Assembly: GCF_003383615.1 (NCBI RefSeq)
Contig: NZ_QNUL01000028.1
Location: forward strand, 18,019 to 82,018
DNA length: 64,000 nucleotides
Source of the DNA: Dyadobacter luteus
GTDB taxonomy: Bacteria; Bacteroidota; Bacteroidia; Cytophagales; Spirosomataceae
Direction of reading: 5' to 3'
A model generated the notes under the pieces. The model saw nothing but the letters and a program-made list of their open reading frames with translations. It ran no database searches and was not told where the DNA came from. Of the stretch, positions 18,566 to 28,043 are shown piece by piece. The translations under genes and the position numbers were made by a program. Position 1 is the first letter of the stretch. The number at the start of each line of letters is the position of its first letter.

Positions 18566-18573
18566 TAGCTTTG
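18566..18573 (+). promoter_or_regulatory. Possible -7 box for FUSC gene
   Basis: TAGCTTTG fully matches TAnnTTTG, about 94 bases upstream of the ATG at 18667. No good -33 TTG is found at 19-21 bases, so the assignment is tentative. Confidence 0.35.
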
Positions 18574-18666
18574 AGTCGATTCCTCAAAAAACAGAAATTG
18601 TTGTGGAATGACACAGATTGGCATAATATATATGTGTATCTGCATCGGGATTTTCAGTGAGTTTAT

Positions 18667-20787
18667 ATGAATCAAAAAAGGATCAAAAAGCAGATCAGTA
18701 ATTTTCTTAACGGAGAGTATTTTACCGATGCCCTTCGTATTACGCTCAGCATTATTGTTCCTGCCGGTGTGCTTTTCGCTCTCGATTTGCCACAACCTGC
18801 CATCGGCGTTGCACATGGCGCGCTGCTGATCGCACTAACCGATATCAGGGGTACAATCGAAGACAAACGTACCACCTCCATTGTGAGTATCCTGCTATTT
18901 TTCGTCGTATCGCTCCTATCCATTGTCGCACTTCCCTACCCATGGCTGATGGGCGTAATTCTCTTTTTTGTAACCTTTGCCTGCTCCATGCTAACTGTCT
19001 ATGGGAGCCGGTTTTCGATCTCAGGTACCGCAGCCATTGTACTGATGATTTTTATATGGGGACTGAAACCATCCGGACTTTCATTTTGTATTTATCTCCT
19101 GACAGGCAGCATTTTATATCATTCTATTAGTTTGCTTCACTTGTGGATTTGGCCTGAAAGATACTTGCGTTATGCAATCTCGGAGTGCCTTTTAACTACA
19201 CACGATTATCTTAAAGTAAAAGCGCTTTTTTACGATCCGAATATTCCGCTGGAAGAATGTTACAAGAAAGCCATTTTAACTCATAACCGGGTGAGTGGGG
19301 CGCAGCAACAATTAAGAAGCATTCTCCTGCGTGACAAAGCGGCAATGCATAACAGTAACCTTAAAGGACAAGCACTGCTACGTGCAGCCGAAAAGACCAT
19401 CGACCTCTACGAACAGATTACGGCAATTCATTATTACTATGATTTCATCAGAGAGCAATTTGCCATTACCGGAGCGCTGGACCTGATCCGCCAAATGGTG
19501 GAACATCTTACCGCCGACATGCTTCATATAAGCGAAATGAAGCCTTTTTCTCAGCAACAGCAAAGCCTCGAAACAAGCCGCCAACTCAGCCACCTTACGG
19601 CCAGATTTGAGTACGTAATCAGTAAAGAAAGCCACTCAAATGCTGAAATTCTTTCGAAATTACTGGTCAATCTAAAAAGCATACATGCAGATATTCAAGG
19701 TATTCACCGCATACTCAGCAATGCGAACGCCACCAGTATTACCAACGAACCTAAACCGGAATACCACCATTTCGCTCCGTTCGAAAATATGGAATGGAAA
19801 CAGCTCTTGGCACATTTCAAGATCAGTTCGCCTATCTTTCGGTTTTCCCTCAGACTCGCACTGACATGTCTTTTCTGCTACATTTTAGCCCAGTTTTTTG
19901 AGCTTGGGAGATACAGCTATTGGATATTGATCACCGTTGTTGTTATTATCAAACCTGCATTTAGTCTTACGCGAGAGCGAAATATACAACGTCTTACAGG
20001 AACGATTATCGGTATCGCCATTGCACTCATCTTATTGTTTTTTGTCAAAAATACGATCGTTTTACTCGCTTTTGGAACGGTGTTTCTGCTTACGTTCTTT
20101 ACCTTCAACAGAACCCATCATCTGCTGAGTGTGATTGGACTTACACCTATGATTATTCTGGTTCTTTACATCTATGGAGACAGTGGATGGGGTTTTGTGC
20201 TGGAAAGGATTTATGATACGCTGATAGGCTGTGCAATCGCTTTTGCAGCGACGTATTTATTTCCGTCGTGGGAATCGAGCAGGGTACCGTTTTTATGTAG
20301 AGAGCTACTGAAAGCCAATATCCATTATCTCGAAAAACTACAGGATGTTATCTCGGAAACGCCGCTCACTCCTACCGGTTATAAACTGGCAAGAAAGAAT
20401 GTTTATATCGAACAGGCCAATCTGTCATCAGCTTTTCAACGTATGCTTGGCGAGCCCAAACACAAAACAATAGCATCTGAAAACATTTACCATTTCCAGA
20501 TGCTAAACCATATTCTGAGCTCTAATATCTCATCTCTGTTTATGTCTGCTGCCAATCGTCAATCGACGGATTTCTCCTTTATTCAATCCGTCATCACCTC
20601 ACTCACACAAAGCGAATTACTTCTGAATAAACACCTTCCGCAATCTGTCTCTATTGACGCCAGTGATACCCATTCTTATGTTCAGGACTATTCTGTAGAA
20701 AAGCATCAGGATCCCTTGTTCGTACTGAAAGATATTGCCAAAGAAATCAGGATTTGTTGTTCGGAGATCAGAGCAAATCTGATTTGA
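18667..20787 (+). CDS. FUSC-family membrane transporter
   Basis: A 706-residue protein with two hydrophobic blocks (residues about 15-165, and about 395-545) separated by a largely helical cytoplasmic region, and a soluble tail of about 160 residues. This duplicated arrangement is that of the FUSC/YccS-type and aromatic acid exporter proteins. Likely an inner-membrane efflux protein; the substrate is unknown. The motif RYSYWILITVVVIIKPAFS followed by TRERNIQRLTGTIIG in the second block matches the family well. No partner membrane fusion protein is adjacent. Confidence 0.85.
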   Translation: MNQKRIKKQISNFLNGEYFTDALRITLSIIVPAGVLFALDLPQPAIGVAHGALLIALTDIRGTIEDKRTTSIVSILLFFVVSLLSIVALPYPWLMGVILFFVTFACSMLTVYGSRFSISGTAAIVLMIFIWGLKPSGLSFCIYLLTGSILYHSISLLHLWIWPERYLRYAISECLLTTHDYLKVKALFYDPNIPLEECYKKAILTHNRVSGAQQQLRSILLRDKAAMHNSNLKGQALLRAAEKTIDLYEQITAIHYYYDFIREQFAITGALDLIRQMVEHLTADMLHISEMKPFSQQQQSLETSRQLSHLTARFEYVISKESHSNAEILSKLLVNLKSIHADIQGIHRILSNANATSITNEPKPEYHHFAPFENMEWKQLLAHFKISSPIFRFSLRLALTCLFCYILAQFFELGRYSYWILITVVVIIKPAFSLTRERNIQRLTGTIIGIAIALILLFFVKNTIVLLAFGTVFLLTFFTFNRTHHLLSVIGLTPMIILVLYIYGDSGWGFVLERIYDTLIGCAIAFAATYLFPSWESSRVPFLCRELLKANIHYLEKLQDVISETPLTPTGYKLARKNVYIEQANLSSAFQRMLGEPKHKTIASENIYHFQMLNHILSSNISSLFMSAANRQSTDFSFIQSVITSLTQSELLLNKHLPQSVSIDASDTHSYVQDYSVEKHQDPLFVLKDIAKEIRICCSEIRANLI

Positions 20788-20910
20788 CAGAACCCGCTAC
20801 CTGGCTGGAAATGACTTTAATAATTCTACATTCCCCCGCAAATCTATGTAGAAACAATGTGCACCCAATTGGTACTTCGTTTTCTTTATCGCCTTGATTG
20901 AGTCAAAATC

Positions 20911-21789
20911 TCAGCTTCGCCTTAACCGTTTCAGCCAGTTTAAACGGAGTTCAGAAATAACCATTGCAGCTATTATAAATCCTCCACCAAAAATAATCCT
21001 TTCTGTTAATGCTTCATGCAGAAAGATTACTCCCGCAACAGTGGCAAACACCGGCTCGCAAAGATACACCAGCGCTATTTTCTCTTCAGGCAGATAACGC
21101 TGAGCAGCATTCTGAACCGAGTACATAAATGCAGTAGCCGGCAATGCAGCAAATAAAACCGCCTGCCAGAAATCACGATCGGCAGGAACCCAGTTGACAT
21201 CGCCGTCAAACAAAGCCATGAGTCCACACCCTACTGCACAAACCAGCATCAGCACAATTACAGCCGGAATCGGATGCTCTTCGTTTGATACATGCGCAAC
21301 CTGCAACACATACAGAGCAAATCCGAAGGAACATGCTAGTGCCAGCAAATCCCCGTAACTGATTCTGAGTTGATCAGCGGCACTGATAATGAAAAGCCCG
21401 GTGACGGCAAGCAGACAAGCAATCCAATTATTCAGTTTCACTGGTTTTTTATAAATGAAGAATTTCAAAACCGGTACGAGCACCACTTCAAATCCTGTAA
21501 TAAAAGCTGCATTTCCGATAGGTGTGTAACGCAGACTAATCGTTTGCAAAATCGTCGCTGCCAGTAAAGGTATACTGATCAATGTACCTATACGTATTGT
21601 ATTAAAGGTGATTAGCCTAATCTGCCGATAAAACCATAGCGCTACAGCAACAGCCGCAGTCAGGAATTTATAGAAAAGAAAAATGAATGGAGAAGTAACG
21701 GAAATACCCGTTTTCACAAATGTAAATGAGATACCCCAGAAAGCAGTACCCAAAATTAACAACAGAAGAAACAGATTCTTTTTGCTCAT
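20911..21789 (-). CDS. EamA-family (DMT) transporter
   Basis: A 292-residue protein with about ten membrane helices in two homologous halves, each an EamA repeat (FWGISFTFVKTGISVTSPFI in the first, ALPATAFMYSVQNAAQRYLP in the second). Drug/metabolite transporter superfamily; substrate unknown. The frame is open to 21867, but the Met at 21789 (MSKKNLFLLLLILGTAFWG) gives the usual N-terminal helix. It is convergent with the FUSC gene. Confidence 0.9.
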   Translation of the reverse strand: MSKKNLFLLLLILGTAFWGISFTFVKTGISVTSPFIFLFYKFLTAAVAVALWFYRQIRLITFNTIRIGTLISIPLLAATILQTISLRYTPIGNAAFITGFEVVLVPVLKFFIYKKPVKLNNWIACLLAVTGLFIISAADQLRISYGDLLALACSFGFALYVLQVAHVSNEEHPIPAVIVLMLVCAVGCGLMALFDGDVNWVPADRDFWQAVLFAALPATAFMYSVQNAAQRYLPEEKIALVYLCEPVFATVAGVIFLHEALTERIIFGGGFIIAAMVISELRLNWLKRLRRS

Positions 21790-22015
21790 TGTAAACCAAA
21801 TGTTAGTGTTAAACAATTGGTCAGAGCATGTGCAGTGTAAGCACAAAAGAACCAAACACATCCCCAATTTCTTCTCTAACGCTGGGACACGTTTGCTGAT
21901 AATGAAGTTCTAATCTGCCACAAAAGTAGTGCCGGAGAGATTGCCTTGCAAATATTCAAGAAAAATCCGGTGAGAATGAACTCAGAAATGCAAGGTGCCC
22001 CTACTTAGAAGTTGA

Positions 22016-22750
22016 CTAGAAGAAGCGCTCAAAGACTATCCCGTAAGTAAGAATAAAATTCTCCTTTTCCGTCCTGCTGATCAGGTTGTAGTTCAAAGCT
22101 GTGTTAAGTGTGACCCAGCGCCAAACCTTAAAACCTACATTTAAATTCGTAGTTACGATATGGTCATTCCGGTAGGTGAGTGAAGGTTGCCAGAAGCCAG
22201 AGCCCGTTAAAGTGATAAAATCTTTGTGTTTCCAGTTGAGTTGTAACCTGAGGGAATTTCTGACTGTCTGATACCCGAACTCCGCGCTGTCAGGCTGGAT
22301 GATATTGCTCCGCTCATACAAAATTCCATCGCTGACACTGAACATCAGATTTTCCTTATTCACAATACGATATGCCAAGCCCAGACCAGATTGTACTTGC
22401 TCATTGATTTTCAAAGAAAAACTGGAAGTAAAATTAACAAGTCCCCAGTAGTAAAAATCAGGCACTTTTTTGTTGTAGACATTAAAATCAACGGAGGCGT
22501 TGACATCATTATTGGTCATTGTTTCCAATGTTCCGCCATACAGCCATGCCGCGTTGGTATTCATTACAAACCGTTTCTTTTTGACGCTAAAGTTGCCGCT
22601 ATTGTTTAACAGATAGGTCATCCCTTCGGATGTTTTGTTGAATGTCCCAGACGTCGACAAACGTACTCTATGTGTAAGCGAGTCACTGAATTGGCCATAA
22701 ACAAAACCTATATTCAAAAAGAAAAACAGAGAAAAAAGAATGAATTTCAT
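22016..22750 (-). CDS. DUF481-like outer-membrane protein
   Basis: A 244-residue protein with signal peptide (MKFILFSLFFFLNIGFVYGQ) and alternating aromatic beta strands ending in a C-terminal Phe (FERFF), typical of an outer-membrane barrel. The pattern VKKKRFVMNTNAAWLYG and LGLAYRIVNKENLMFSVSDG resembles DUF481 (YdiY-like) proteins. The Met at 22750 is chosen for the signal peptide over the longer frame to 22873. Function unknown. Confidence 0.72.
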   Translation of the reverse strand: MKFILFSLFFFLNIGFVYGQFSDSLTHRVRLSTSGTFNKTSEGMTYLLNNSGNFSVKKKRFVMNTNAAWLYGGTLETMTNNDVNASVDFNVYNKKVPDFYYWGLVNFTSSFSLKINEQVQSGLGLAYRIVNKENLMFSVSDGILYERSNIIQPDSAEFGYQTVRNSLRLQLNWKHKDFITLTGSGFWQPSLTYRNDHIVTTNLNVGFKVWRWVTLNTALNYNLISRTEKENFILTYGIVFERFF

Positions 22751-22952
22751 ACAAACAGCATTGATAAGATGTAACTTTTCTGATACACCTTTTTGAAAAA
22801 CTGAACTATTGCCGCCTACCGGCAAAAGAACAATGCCACTTATCACACATCGGTCACATACGGACTGCAACAAGGAATGGAAAGGATTATGATAGAATAA
22901 AAACTACATTTCGGGTATTGTGCCTACAATTGCAATCAGACAGGCTACAACC

Positions 22953-23195
22953 TTACAGACTATCCAAAACCTCTATTACCGCATTGATCAACCCTGAATC
23001 CAACGTTTTTCCATCTACCGGCGTTTCTATCAAAGCTCTATACTGTTGACTGTCATCTTTCTCAAATACTACCTCTGTCTCGCCGATCGTCAGGTACAAT
23101 TTATAGGTATATCCAAAACTAACCAGCCTTCCGTCTATTGTTAACTCCTCTCCTTTATACTCAACGGGAATCTGAATCGGTTGTTCATTTTGCAT
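22953..23195 (-). CDS. Small conserved-looking protein, unknown
   Basis: An 80-residue acidic protein (MQNEQPIQIPVEYKGEELTI onward) predicted as mixed alpha/beta without a signal peptide or membrane segment. The sequence LYLTIGETEVVFEKDDSQQY and a terminal helix (LINAVIEVLDSL) look like a real folded protein. I do not recognise the family. No cotranscribed partner: the next gene on this strand begins at 22750. Confidence 0.55.
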   Translation of the reverse strand: MQNEQPIQIPVEYKGEELTIDGRLVSFGYTYKLYLTIGETEVVFEKDDSQQYRALIETPVDGKTLDSGLINAVIEVLDSL

Positions 23196-23461
23196 AACTC
23201 TCTTTTAAAATTTCTCAAAGATAGCTGACCACCTTCGGGTAAGAAAATCAGGAGGGGCGATTTTGCCAGATAGAGGGAAGGTTTGCAACACAAATTTCTT
23301 TCCTTTAAAAAAGTAAGGAAGACCTGTCCGGAATCCTCTATGCCCAACACACCCTTTTCCCTATTCCCAATGCCCTTCTAATTGCTTTTTATCAACCAAT
23401 GTCTGGACGATTCTAAGAGAAATTGGCATTTGTTATCAATATTCAAGTAACTTAGAGGTAG

Positions 23462-23544
23462 CTACTAATTTTTCACAAGGATTGAATCAAAAGTAGTTTG
23501 GTTAGAGAATTAGAAAGGGTGGTCATTTTATGGTCACCCTTTTT
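23462..23544 (+). ncRNA. Candidate small RNA
   Basis: A stretch of about 83 bases precedes a good intrinsic terminator although no plus-strand gene lies upstream within 2.6 kb. It has a second potential hairpin (CTACT at 23462-23466 with AGTAG at 23493-23497) and a weak promoter-like pair upstream (TTGG at 23423, TAACTTAG at 23448-23455). It could also be the remnant of a deleted gene. No known RNA family is recognised. Confidence 0.3.
23514..23544 (+). terminator. Intrinsic terminator
   Basis: AAAGGGTGGTCA (23514-23525) pairs with TGGTCACCCTTT (23531-23542) through twelve positions including two G-T pairs, with a 5-base loop, and is followed by Ts. A strong rho-independent structure on the plus strand. 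Confidence 0.65.
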
Positions 23545-23573
23545 CCTTAAATAGCTCCCATATTCAAGATTTT

Positions 23574-23711
23574 TTACGATGAAGGGGAAATATAGACTTG
23601 CATTTCGTCGAATTTTTCAGCGGGTTGAGGAGGTTATGGTTGTTGTTGGTCAAAAATAGCCTTCAACGCCTCAACAAACTCCATCTCTGTAAGCGTTATG
23701 GTAACGGGCAT
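23574..23711 (-). pseudogene. Possible stop-interrupted gene remnant
   Basis: A frame starts MPVTITLTEMEFVEALKAIF, meets a stop at 23634-23636, and continues in the same frame for 19 codons to a second stop. The first part resembles the N-terminus of small helix-turn-helix/excisionase-type proteins of Bacteroidota, but it is too short for certainty. Confidence 0.2.
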
Positions 23712-23779
23712 TCTTTTTGCCTGTTATCCATTTTCACACGTCACAAGAAATCATCACATCTAACCATCTGACTTAATTT

Positions 23780-25012
23780 ATGAGAAAATTAGCGCTTATC
23801 ACATTGGCAACCGCGGTAATATCGGTTGCTGCCTGCAAGGACAACGTGACAGATGGCCCTGAAAATCCTGTTGAATCGGATACTACAACCTCTGTTGAAA
23901 CCAATCCTGCCAATACCAATTACCGACCTGCTTTTGCCGGACAAACCCGCATTACCGCTGTAAAGACCTCTACGAACTGGTCGAGCCAGGTTTTAACAGA
24001 ATCCCTTCGCAGCCCCTGGGGAATCACAACTTTACCCGACGGACGTTTGCTGATAACAGAAAAAGCAGGAACCATGCGCATAGTGACCAGCTCAGGTGAG
24101 GTCTCAGAAGCTATCTCAGGCATACCAACTGTAAATGCGGGTGGGCAAGGAGGTTTGCTGGGCGTAAGGGTTGATCCTGAATTTACAACCAACAGGATGG
24201 TCTACTGGGTATATTCTGAAGCTGCAACAGGGGGGAATCTGACAGCAGTTGCAAAAGGCAAGTTGTCGGCAGATGAAAGACGAATTGAAACACCAACGGT
24301 GATTTTCCGTGCCACGCCAGCTTATGGCGGCACACTGCATTATGGAGGAAGAATTCTTTTCGATCAGTCAGGGAATCTTCTGATCAGTACCGGTGAGCGA
24401 TCAGACGCTGCAGTGAGAACGCAGGCACAATCTCTCAATGCTGCACCAGGGAAAATCCTCAGAATAACGAAAGACGGAGCTCCGGTACAAGGTAATCCGT
24501 TTGCAGGCCAAGCCAACGCCCGGGCAGAAATCTATGCCTATGGCTTCCGTAATCCGCAGGGACTTGCTATCCATCCGGTGACAGGCGACCTATGGGAAAG
24601 TGAGCATGGTCCTCGCGGTGGCGATGAAATTAACCGGATAGCAGCCGGCTCCAATTACGGCTGGCCGATTATCACTTACGGAGTAGAATACAGCGGTGCT
24701 ACGATTGGCGCAGGTATCCAGCAACAGGATGGTATGCAGCAACCTGCCTATTACTGGGATCCTGTGATTTCTCCAAGCGGAATGACCTTCTATGCCGGGA
24801 ATCGTGTTCCGGAGTGGACTAATAATCTATTTGTAGGTGCGTTGAGCGGACAGCATATTGCCAGACTTGTAATTCAGGATAACAAAATTGTAGGCGAAGA
24901 AAGGCTTCTTGCAGATCAGTCTCAGCGTTTCCGGGACATTACCCAGGGAAGTGACGGAGCACTATATGCCATCACCGATCAGGGAAGACTGTATAAAATT
25001 GACCGGCAATAA
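23780..25012 (+). CDS. PQQ-dependent sugar dehydrogenase lipoprotein
   Basis: A 410-residue six-blade beta-propeller of the soluble glucose/sorbosone dehydrogenase (GSDH) family, which oxidises aldoses with PQQ. Lipobox at SVAAC (residue about 19), so it is a lipoprotein. Typical motifs: SPWGITTLPDGRLLITEKAG, GGQGGLLGVRVDPEF, LHYGGRILFDQSGNLLISTG (with the likely catalytic His), YGFRNPQGLAIHPVTGDLW, GPRGGDEINRI and SQRFRDITQGSDGALYAITD. It is close to the lipoprotein at 38464-39696, also 410 residues, about two thirds identical by eye. Substrate and cofactor supply are unknown; no PQQ synthesis genes are seen. Confidence 0.9.
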   Translation: MRKLALITLATAVISVAACKDNVTDGPENPVESDTTTSVETNPANTNYRPAFAGQTRITAVKTSTNWSSQVLTESLRSPWGITTLPDGRLLITEKAGTMRIVTSSGEVSEAISGIPTVNAGGQGGLLGVRVDPEFTTNRMVYWVYSEAATGGNLTAVAKGKLSADERRIETPTVIFRATPAYGGTLHYGGRILFDQSGNLLISTGERSDAAVRTQAQSLNAAPGKILRITKDGAPVQGNPFAGQANARAEIYAYGFRNPQGLAIHPVTGDLWESEHGPRGGDEINRIAAGSNYGWPIITYGVEYSGATIGAGIQQQDGMQQPAYYWDPVISPSGMTFYAGNRVPEWTNNLFVGALSGQHIARLVIQDNKIVGEERLLADQSQRFRDITQGSDGALYAITDQGRLYKIDRQ

Positions 25013-25016
25013 ACGG

Positions 25017-25055
25017 AAACATACCTGAGTGATGATAAACCACTCAGGTATGTTT
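25017..25055. terminator. Bidirectional terminator hairpin
   Basis: AAACATACCTGAGTG (25017-25031) pairs perfectly with CACTCAGGTATGTTT (25041-25055), a 15-bp stem between the convergent PQQ dehydrogenase and aldo/keto reductase genes. Confidence 0.75.
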
Positions 25056-25060
25056 GGATA

Positions 25061-26182
25061 TCACTTTCTGGTTTGCTCTGCCTGAACACCCGTGTATCTC
25101 GCCCCGACTATCTCAATCTTTGACAGATCCTCATTCAGCTTTTGTAGTTCCCCGGGCTGGAAAGCGTAATTAGCTGCCCACATATTTTCCTGCAAGTGAG
25201 CCAATTTCGTAGTACCGGGTATTGGAACAATGAAAGGCTTTTTCGCCAGCAACCATGCCAAAGCCACCTGCGCTACTGTTAATCCTCTTTGATCGCCAAA
25301 TTCTTTGAGTAGCTGTATCAATGGCCAGTTTGCTACAATAGCATCGGGCTGGTAGCGCGGCAATGATTGTCGGTTATCATTGGAATTGACGTATTTAGTG
25401 CGTTCATTAATATACCCGGAAATAAGTCCTCGACTAATCGGACTGTAAGGAACAAATCCTATTCCCAGCTCCTGACAAACCTCTATGACATCCTTTTCAG
25501 GCTCCCGCGTCATGAGTGAGTATTCACTTTGCAAAGCCGTTACTGGCTGTATAGCATGTGCTTTTCGAACTACTTCTGCACTGGCTTCACTCAACCCGAA
25601 GTTCCTTACTTTTCCTTCTTTGATCAAATCTTTTACTGTTCCCGCCACATCCTCTATCGGAACGTTGGGATCTACACGATGCTGGTAAAACAAATCAATA
25701 TAGTCTGTTTTCAAACTTTTAAGTGAGTGTTCCGCTACCTGCCTTATTCGCTCAGGCCTACTGTCCAAACCATTCGCCGGCTTCCCATCTTTAAAACCGA
25801 ATTTGGTAGCAACTATTACCTTTTTACGTATGGGTATCAGCGCCTCTCCTACCAGCTCTTCATTCACCATAGGACCATATGCCTCGGCTGTATCAAAAAA
25901 TGTAACTCCCAGATCATAGGCATTGCGAATCAGATTGATCATCGCTTTTTTATCCGGCACAAAACTTCTGTGATAACTCATACCCATGCAACCCAAGCCG
26001 AGTGCAGAGACTTCAAGCTTGTGTTTTCCCGAGCCCAATATTCTTTTATCCGGAGCTGACGATTTTGTCTCTGAATCTGATGGAGAAAACGATGATGCAG
26101 ATGCAACTGAACTCACAGCTGCCATAGTCGCACCCAATGCCATCCCCGATTTTAAAAACGATCTTCTATTCTCACTTTTCAT
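25061..26182 (-). CDS. Aldo/keto reductase with Tat signal
   Basis: A protein of about 373 residues. N-terminal Tat motif RRSFLKSG followed by a hydrophobic stretch predicts export in folded form. The aldo/keto reductase fold follows: LGLGCMGMSYHRSF, catalytic Asp and Tyr in FFDTAEAYGP, Lys in VIVATKFGF and His in FYQHRVDPN, then the NADP-binding end (VPIPGTTKLAHLQEN). Closest in style to the YajO/IolS-like AKR group. I chose the Met at 26182, which starts MKSENRRSFLK; 26194 is also possible. Substrate unknown. Confidence 0.9.
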   Translation of the reverse strand: MKSENRRSFLKSGMALGATMAAVSSVASASSFSPSDSETKSSAPDKRILGSGKHKLEVSALGLGCMGMSYHRSFVPDKKAMINLIRNAYDLGVTFFDTAEAYGPMVNEELVGEALIPIRKKVIVATKFGFKDGKPANGLDSRPERIRQVAEHSLKSLKTDYIDLFYQHRVDPNVPIEDVAGTVKDLIKEGKVRNFGLSEASAEVVRKAHAIQPVTALQSEYSLMTREPEKDVIEVCQELGIGFVPYSPISRGLISGYINERTKYVNSNDNRQSLPRYQPDAIVANWPLIQLLKEFGDQRGLTVAQVALAWLLAKKPFIVPIPGTTKLAHLQENMWAANYAFQPGELQKLNEDLSKIEIVGARYTGVQAEQTRK

Positions 26183-26330
26183 GATGCTGATCAAATTTGT
26201 TTTGAAAACTGCCCCGCAAAGGGGTTATACAAAACTGAGAATTTGAAGAATGGATTGCAGTATACAGATTACGGAGATTAGTACCATTATTACTGGTATT
26301 AATTCCAACTGCCGCAATTTCACTTTTAAC

Positions 26331-27170
26331 TTACTTCACCGGATACAAAGCCCGGAGCGCGTTAAATACAGCCTGATGGGTAATGGTGGCGTGATCTTCT
26401 CCGGGCAAATAATCAAAATGGACTTGCAACAAAGGAGATTTAATTTGCTGTAATTTTTCAAAAAGCAGATTGGCATCTACCTCCATAACATGAGGTTGGG
26501 CACTCGGCGCCAACCCTTCCTTGCCCACTGCGATATATACATCCGTTTTCTTGTGTAATGCCGCAGGTTTCAGATTAAACAGTGAACCATTGTCCCACCA
26601 CATACTCGGACTTATGATAATATACTTATCAAACAGTGCAGGCTTCTTTAAGAGTACTTCCGTTGCCAATAATGCTGCTAATGACTGGCCTATAAGTGTT
26701 TTTGAACTCTTTGTTTTAAACTTCTTCTCAATAAAAGGCTGGAGTTCCTGTTCTAGAAACCGAATGAATTTTTCTGAATGACCACTGGTGGGTAGCTTTT
26801 TCTTTTCCGACTCAATTGTAGTTTCAAAAGTAAAATCCCGCTTTCTATCTACGTTAGCAATCCCGACAATGATAGACTTTGGAACGCGGTCAATCCAGGC
26901 GAAATTATTGAACTGAAAGATACCCGTAACATGTATAAAGTCTTCATCCGCCGACCCGTCAAGCAGATATACAACAGGATAACGGATCGTATCTTTTGGA
27001 TTATAGCCCTCGGGAAGGTATATATTCAAAACCCTGTCTTCCGACAATACAGTAGATTTGATCCTCTCTATCCTGCCCAAAACAAACGGTGTGCTGTTAT
27101 CATCAGTAGTTTGACTGAATGCAAAATGGGCTAAAAAGGTCATAAAAATGACCGGCAACAATACTCTCAT
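26331..27170 (-). CDS. Secreted esterase (enterochelin esterase-like)
   Basis: A 279-residue exported protein (signal peptide MRVLLPVIFMTFLAHFAFSQ) of the esterase D/Fes-like alpha/beta hydrolase family. Features: strand YPVVYLLDGS near the front, nucleophile Ser in LIGQSLAALLA, ISPSMWWDNGSLF as typical of this group, and a catalytic His in PGEDHATITHQ near the end. Family members hydrolyse siderophore or sugar esters; the substrate is not readable here. Confidence 0.88.
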   Translation of the reverse strand: MRVLLPVIFMTFLAHFAFSQTTDDNSTPFVLGRIERIKSTVLSEDRVLNIYLPEGYNPKDTIRYPVVYLLDGSADEDFIHVTGIFQFNNFAWIDRVPKSIIVGIANVDRKRDFTFETTIESEKKKLPTSGHSEKFIRFLEQELQPFIEKKFKTKSSKTLIGQSLAALLATEVLLKKPALFDKYIIISPSMWWDNGSLFNLKPAALHKKTDVYIAVGKEGLAPSAQPHVMEVDANLLFEKLQQIKSPLLQVHFDYLPGEDHATITHQAVFNALRALYPVK

Positions 27171-27290
27171 CCGGTTAGTTAAATAGTTACTCCGGCAAAA
27201 ATAGGAAATTTAGTTTGAGGAAAATCCGGCGTACAGAGATGCATGTTCTATTTTCCCCTCCGCCTAAAAGTTGGATTACATGATGAATAC

Positions 27291-27749
27291 CTATTTGCTG
27301 ATCGCCAACTGATAAGTCCTCACAACATTGCCGTTTAGCGTATAACTTTCCAATGAGTTATACGAATCATTACACATAAATCCAGTGTTGCATTCCTGTT
27401 TAGTCACAACAAAATCGGATATAGCATACCGTTCGCCGGTGCTGATAAGCTTTACCACATAATTTTGCTCAACTGTCAACCTGGTTGGTAAGAGAATGAG
27501 CTGATAAGTTCCGGGTGAAAAATTGCTGGTAACGACGGTAACACTGTCGACAGGATTAGTAGCATTTGCACCCTTATTAAATCGCTGAATAACAATCGTG
27601 TCAAGATCACTATTAGCGAAATTGTTAAAAGCAATCTGATCCATATTGTCTGCACCAATGCACAGTTTCTTGGTACAGCATCCTGCTGTACCAATTACCA
27701 GCGGAGCTACAATGAACAGGACTAAAGGATTGAGTGAAAGGTTTTTCAT
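27291..27749 (-). CDS. Small lipoprotein, unknown
   Basis: 152 residues with a lipoprotein signal (LFIVAPLVIGTAGC, lipid Cys about residue 24, followed by a second Cys). The mature part is beta-rich with further cysteines. Family not recognised. Its ATG overlaps the stop of a small upstream frame at 27746-28006 (ATGA), so the two look translationally coupled. Confidence 0.65.
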   Translation of the reverse strand: MKNLSLNPLVLFIVAPLVIGTAGCCTKKLCIGADNMDQIAFNNFANSDLDTIVIQRFNKGANATNPVDSVTVVTSNFSPGTYQLILLPTRLTVEQNYVVKLISTGERYAISDFVVTKQECNTGFMCNDSYNSLESYTLNGNVVRTYQLAISK

Positions 27750-28006
27750 ATTATTTCATTGAGTAAGTAATATTCTGAATATCTGAAGCGGAATAGTTCT
27801 CCAATATCCGAATTATTCTCCGGCTCTTTCCACTCAGAAAGTAAAATATCCTCTCTTATCTCAATAGCTTTCAGGTTACGAAATGCCCCCGTCTCCTTAA
27901 TCAAAAAAATCAATCTGTCAGTTTACGGTAGACTCGCGATAAACCAGGAACAAATCCCTAAGACAAACAATATCAACCAGATCAGAAAATATTTTTTAGC
28001 AGCCAT
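27746..28006 (-). pseudogene. Small membrane protein gene with in-frame stop
   Basis: A continuous frame of 87 codons starts MAAKKYFLIWLILFVLGICS, a single membrane helix of 27 residues, then meets TAA at codon 28. The same frame continues without another stop through 58 residues, including LKAIEIREDILLSEWKEPEN and GELFRFRYSEYYLLNEII, to a TGA that overlaps the ATG of the lipoprotein at 27749. An open frame of this length that ends exactly at a coupled start, in an A/T-rich gap, suggests a real gene with a nonsense mutation, or a 27-residue mini-protein followed by a coupled fragment. A sequencing error is possible. Confidence 0.5.
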
Positions 28007-28043
28007 GTTCTTCAAACAAGGTTGTGACAAATGAATTAAACTT

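Larger units (their letters stand above)
23196..23779. other. 584-base intergenic region
   Basis: No full-length gene. It holds a strong hairpin with T-tail at 23514-23544, a possible small RNA in front of it, and a short stop-interrupted reading frame on the minus strand at 23574-23711. The remainder shows nothing identifiable. Confidence 0.6.
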
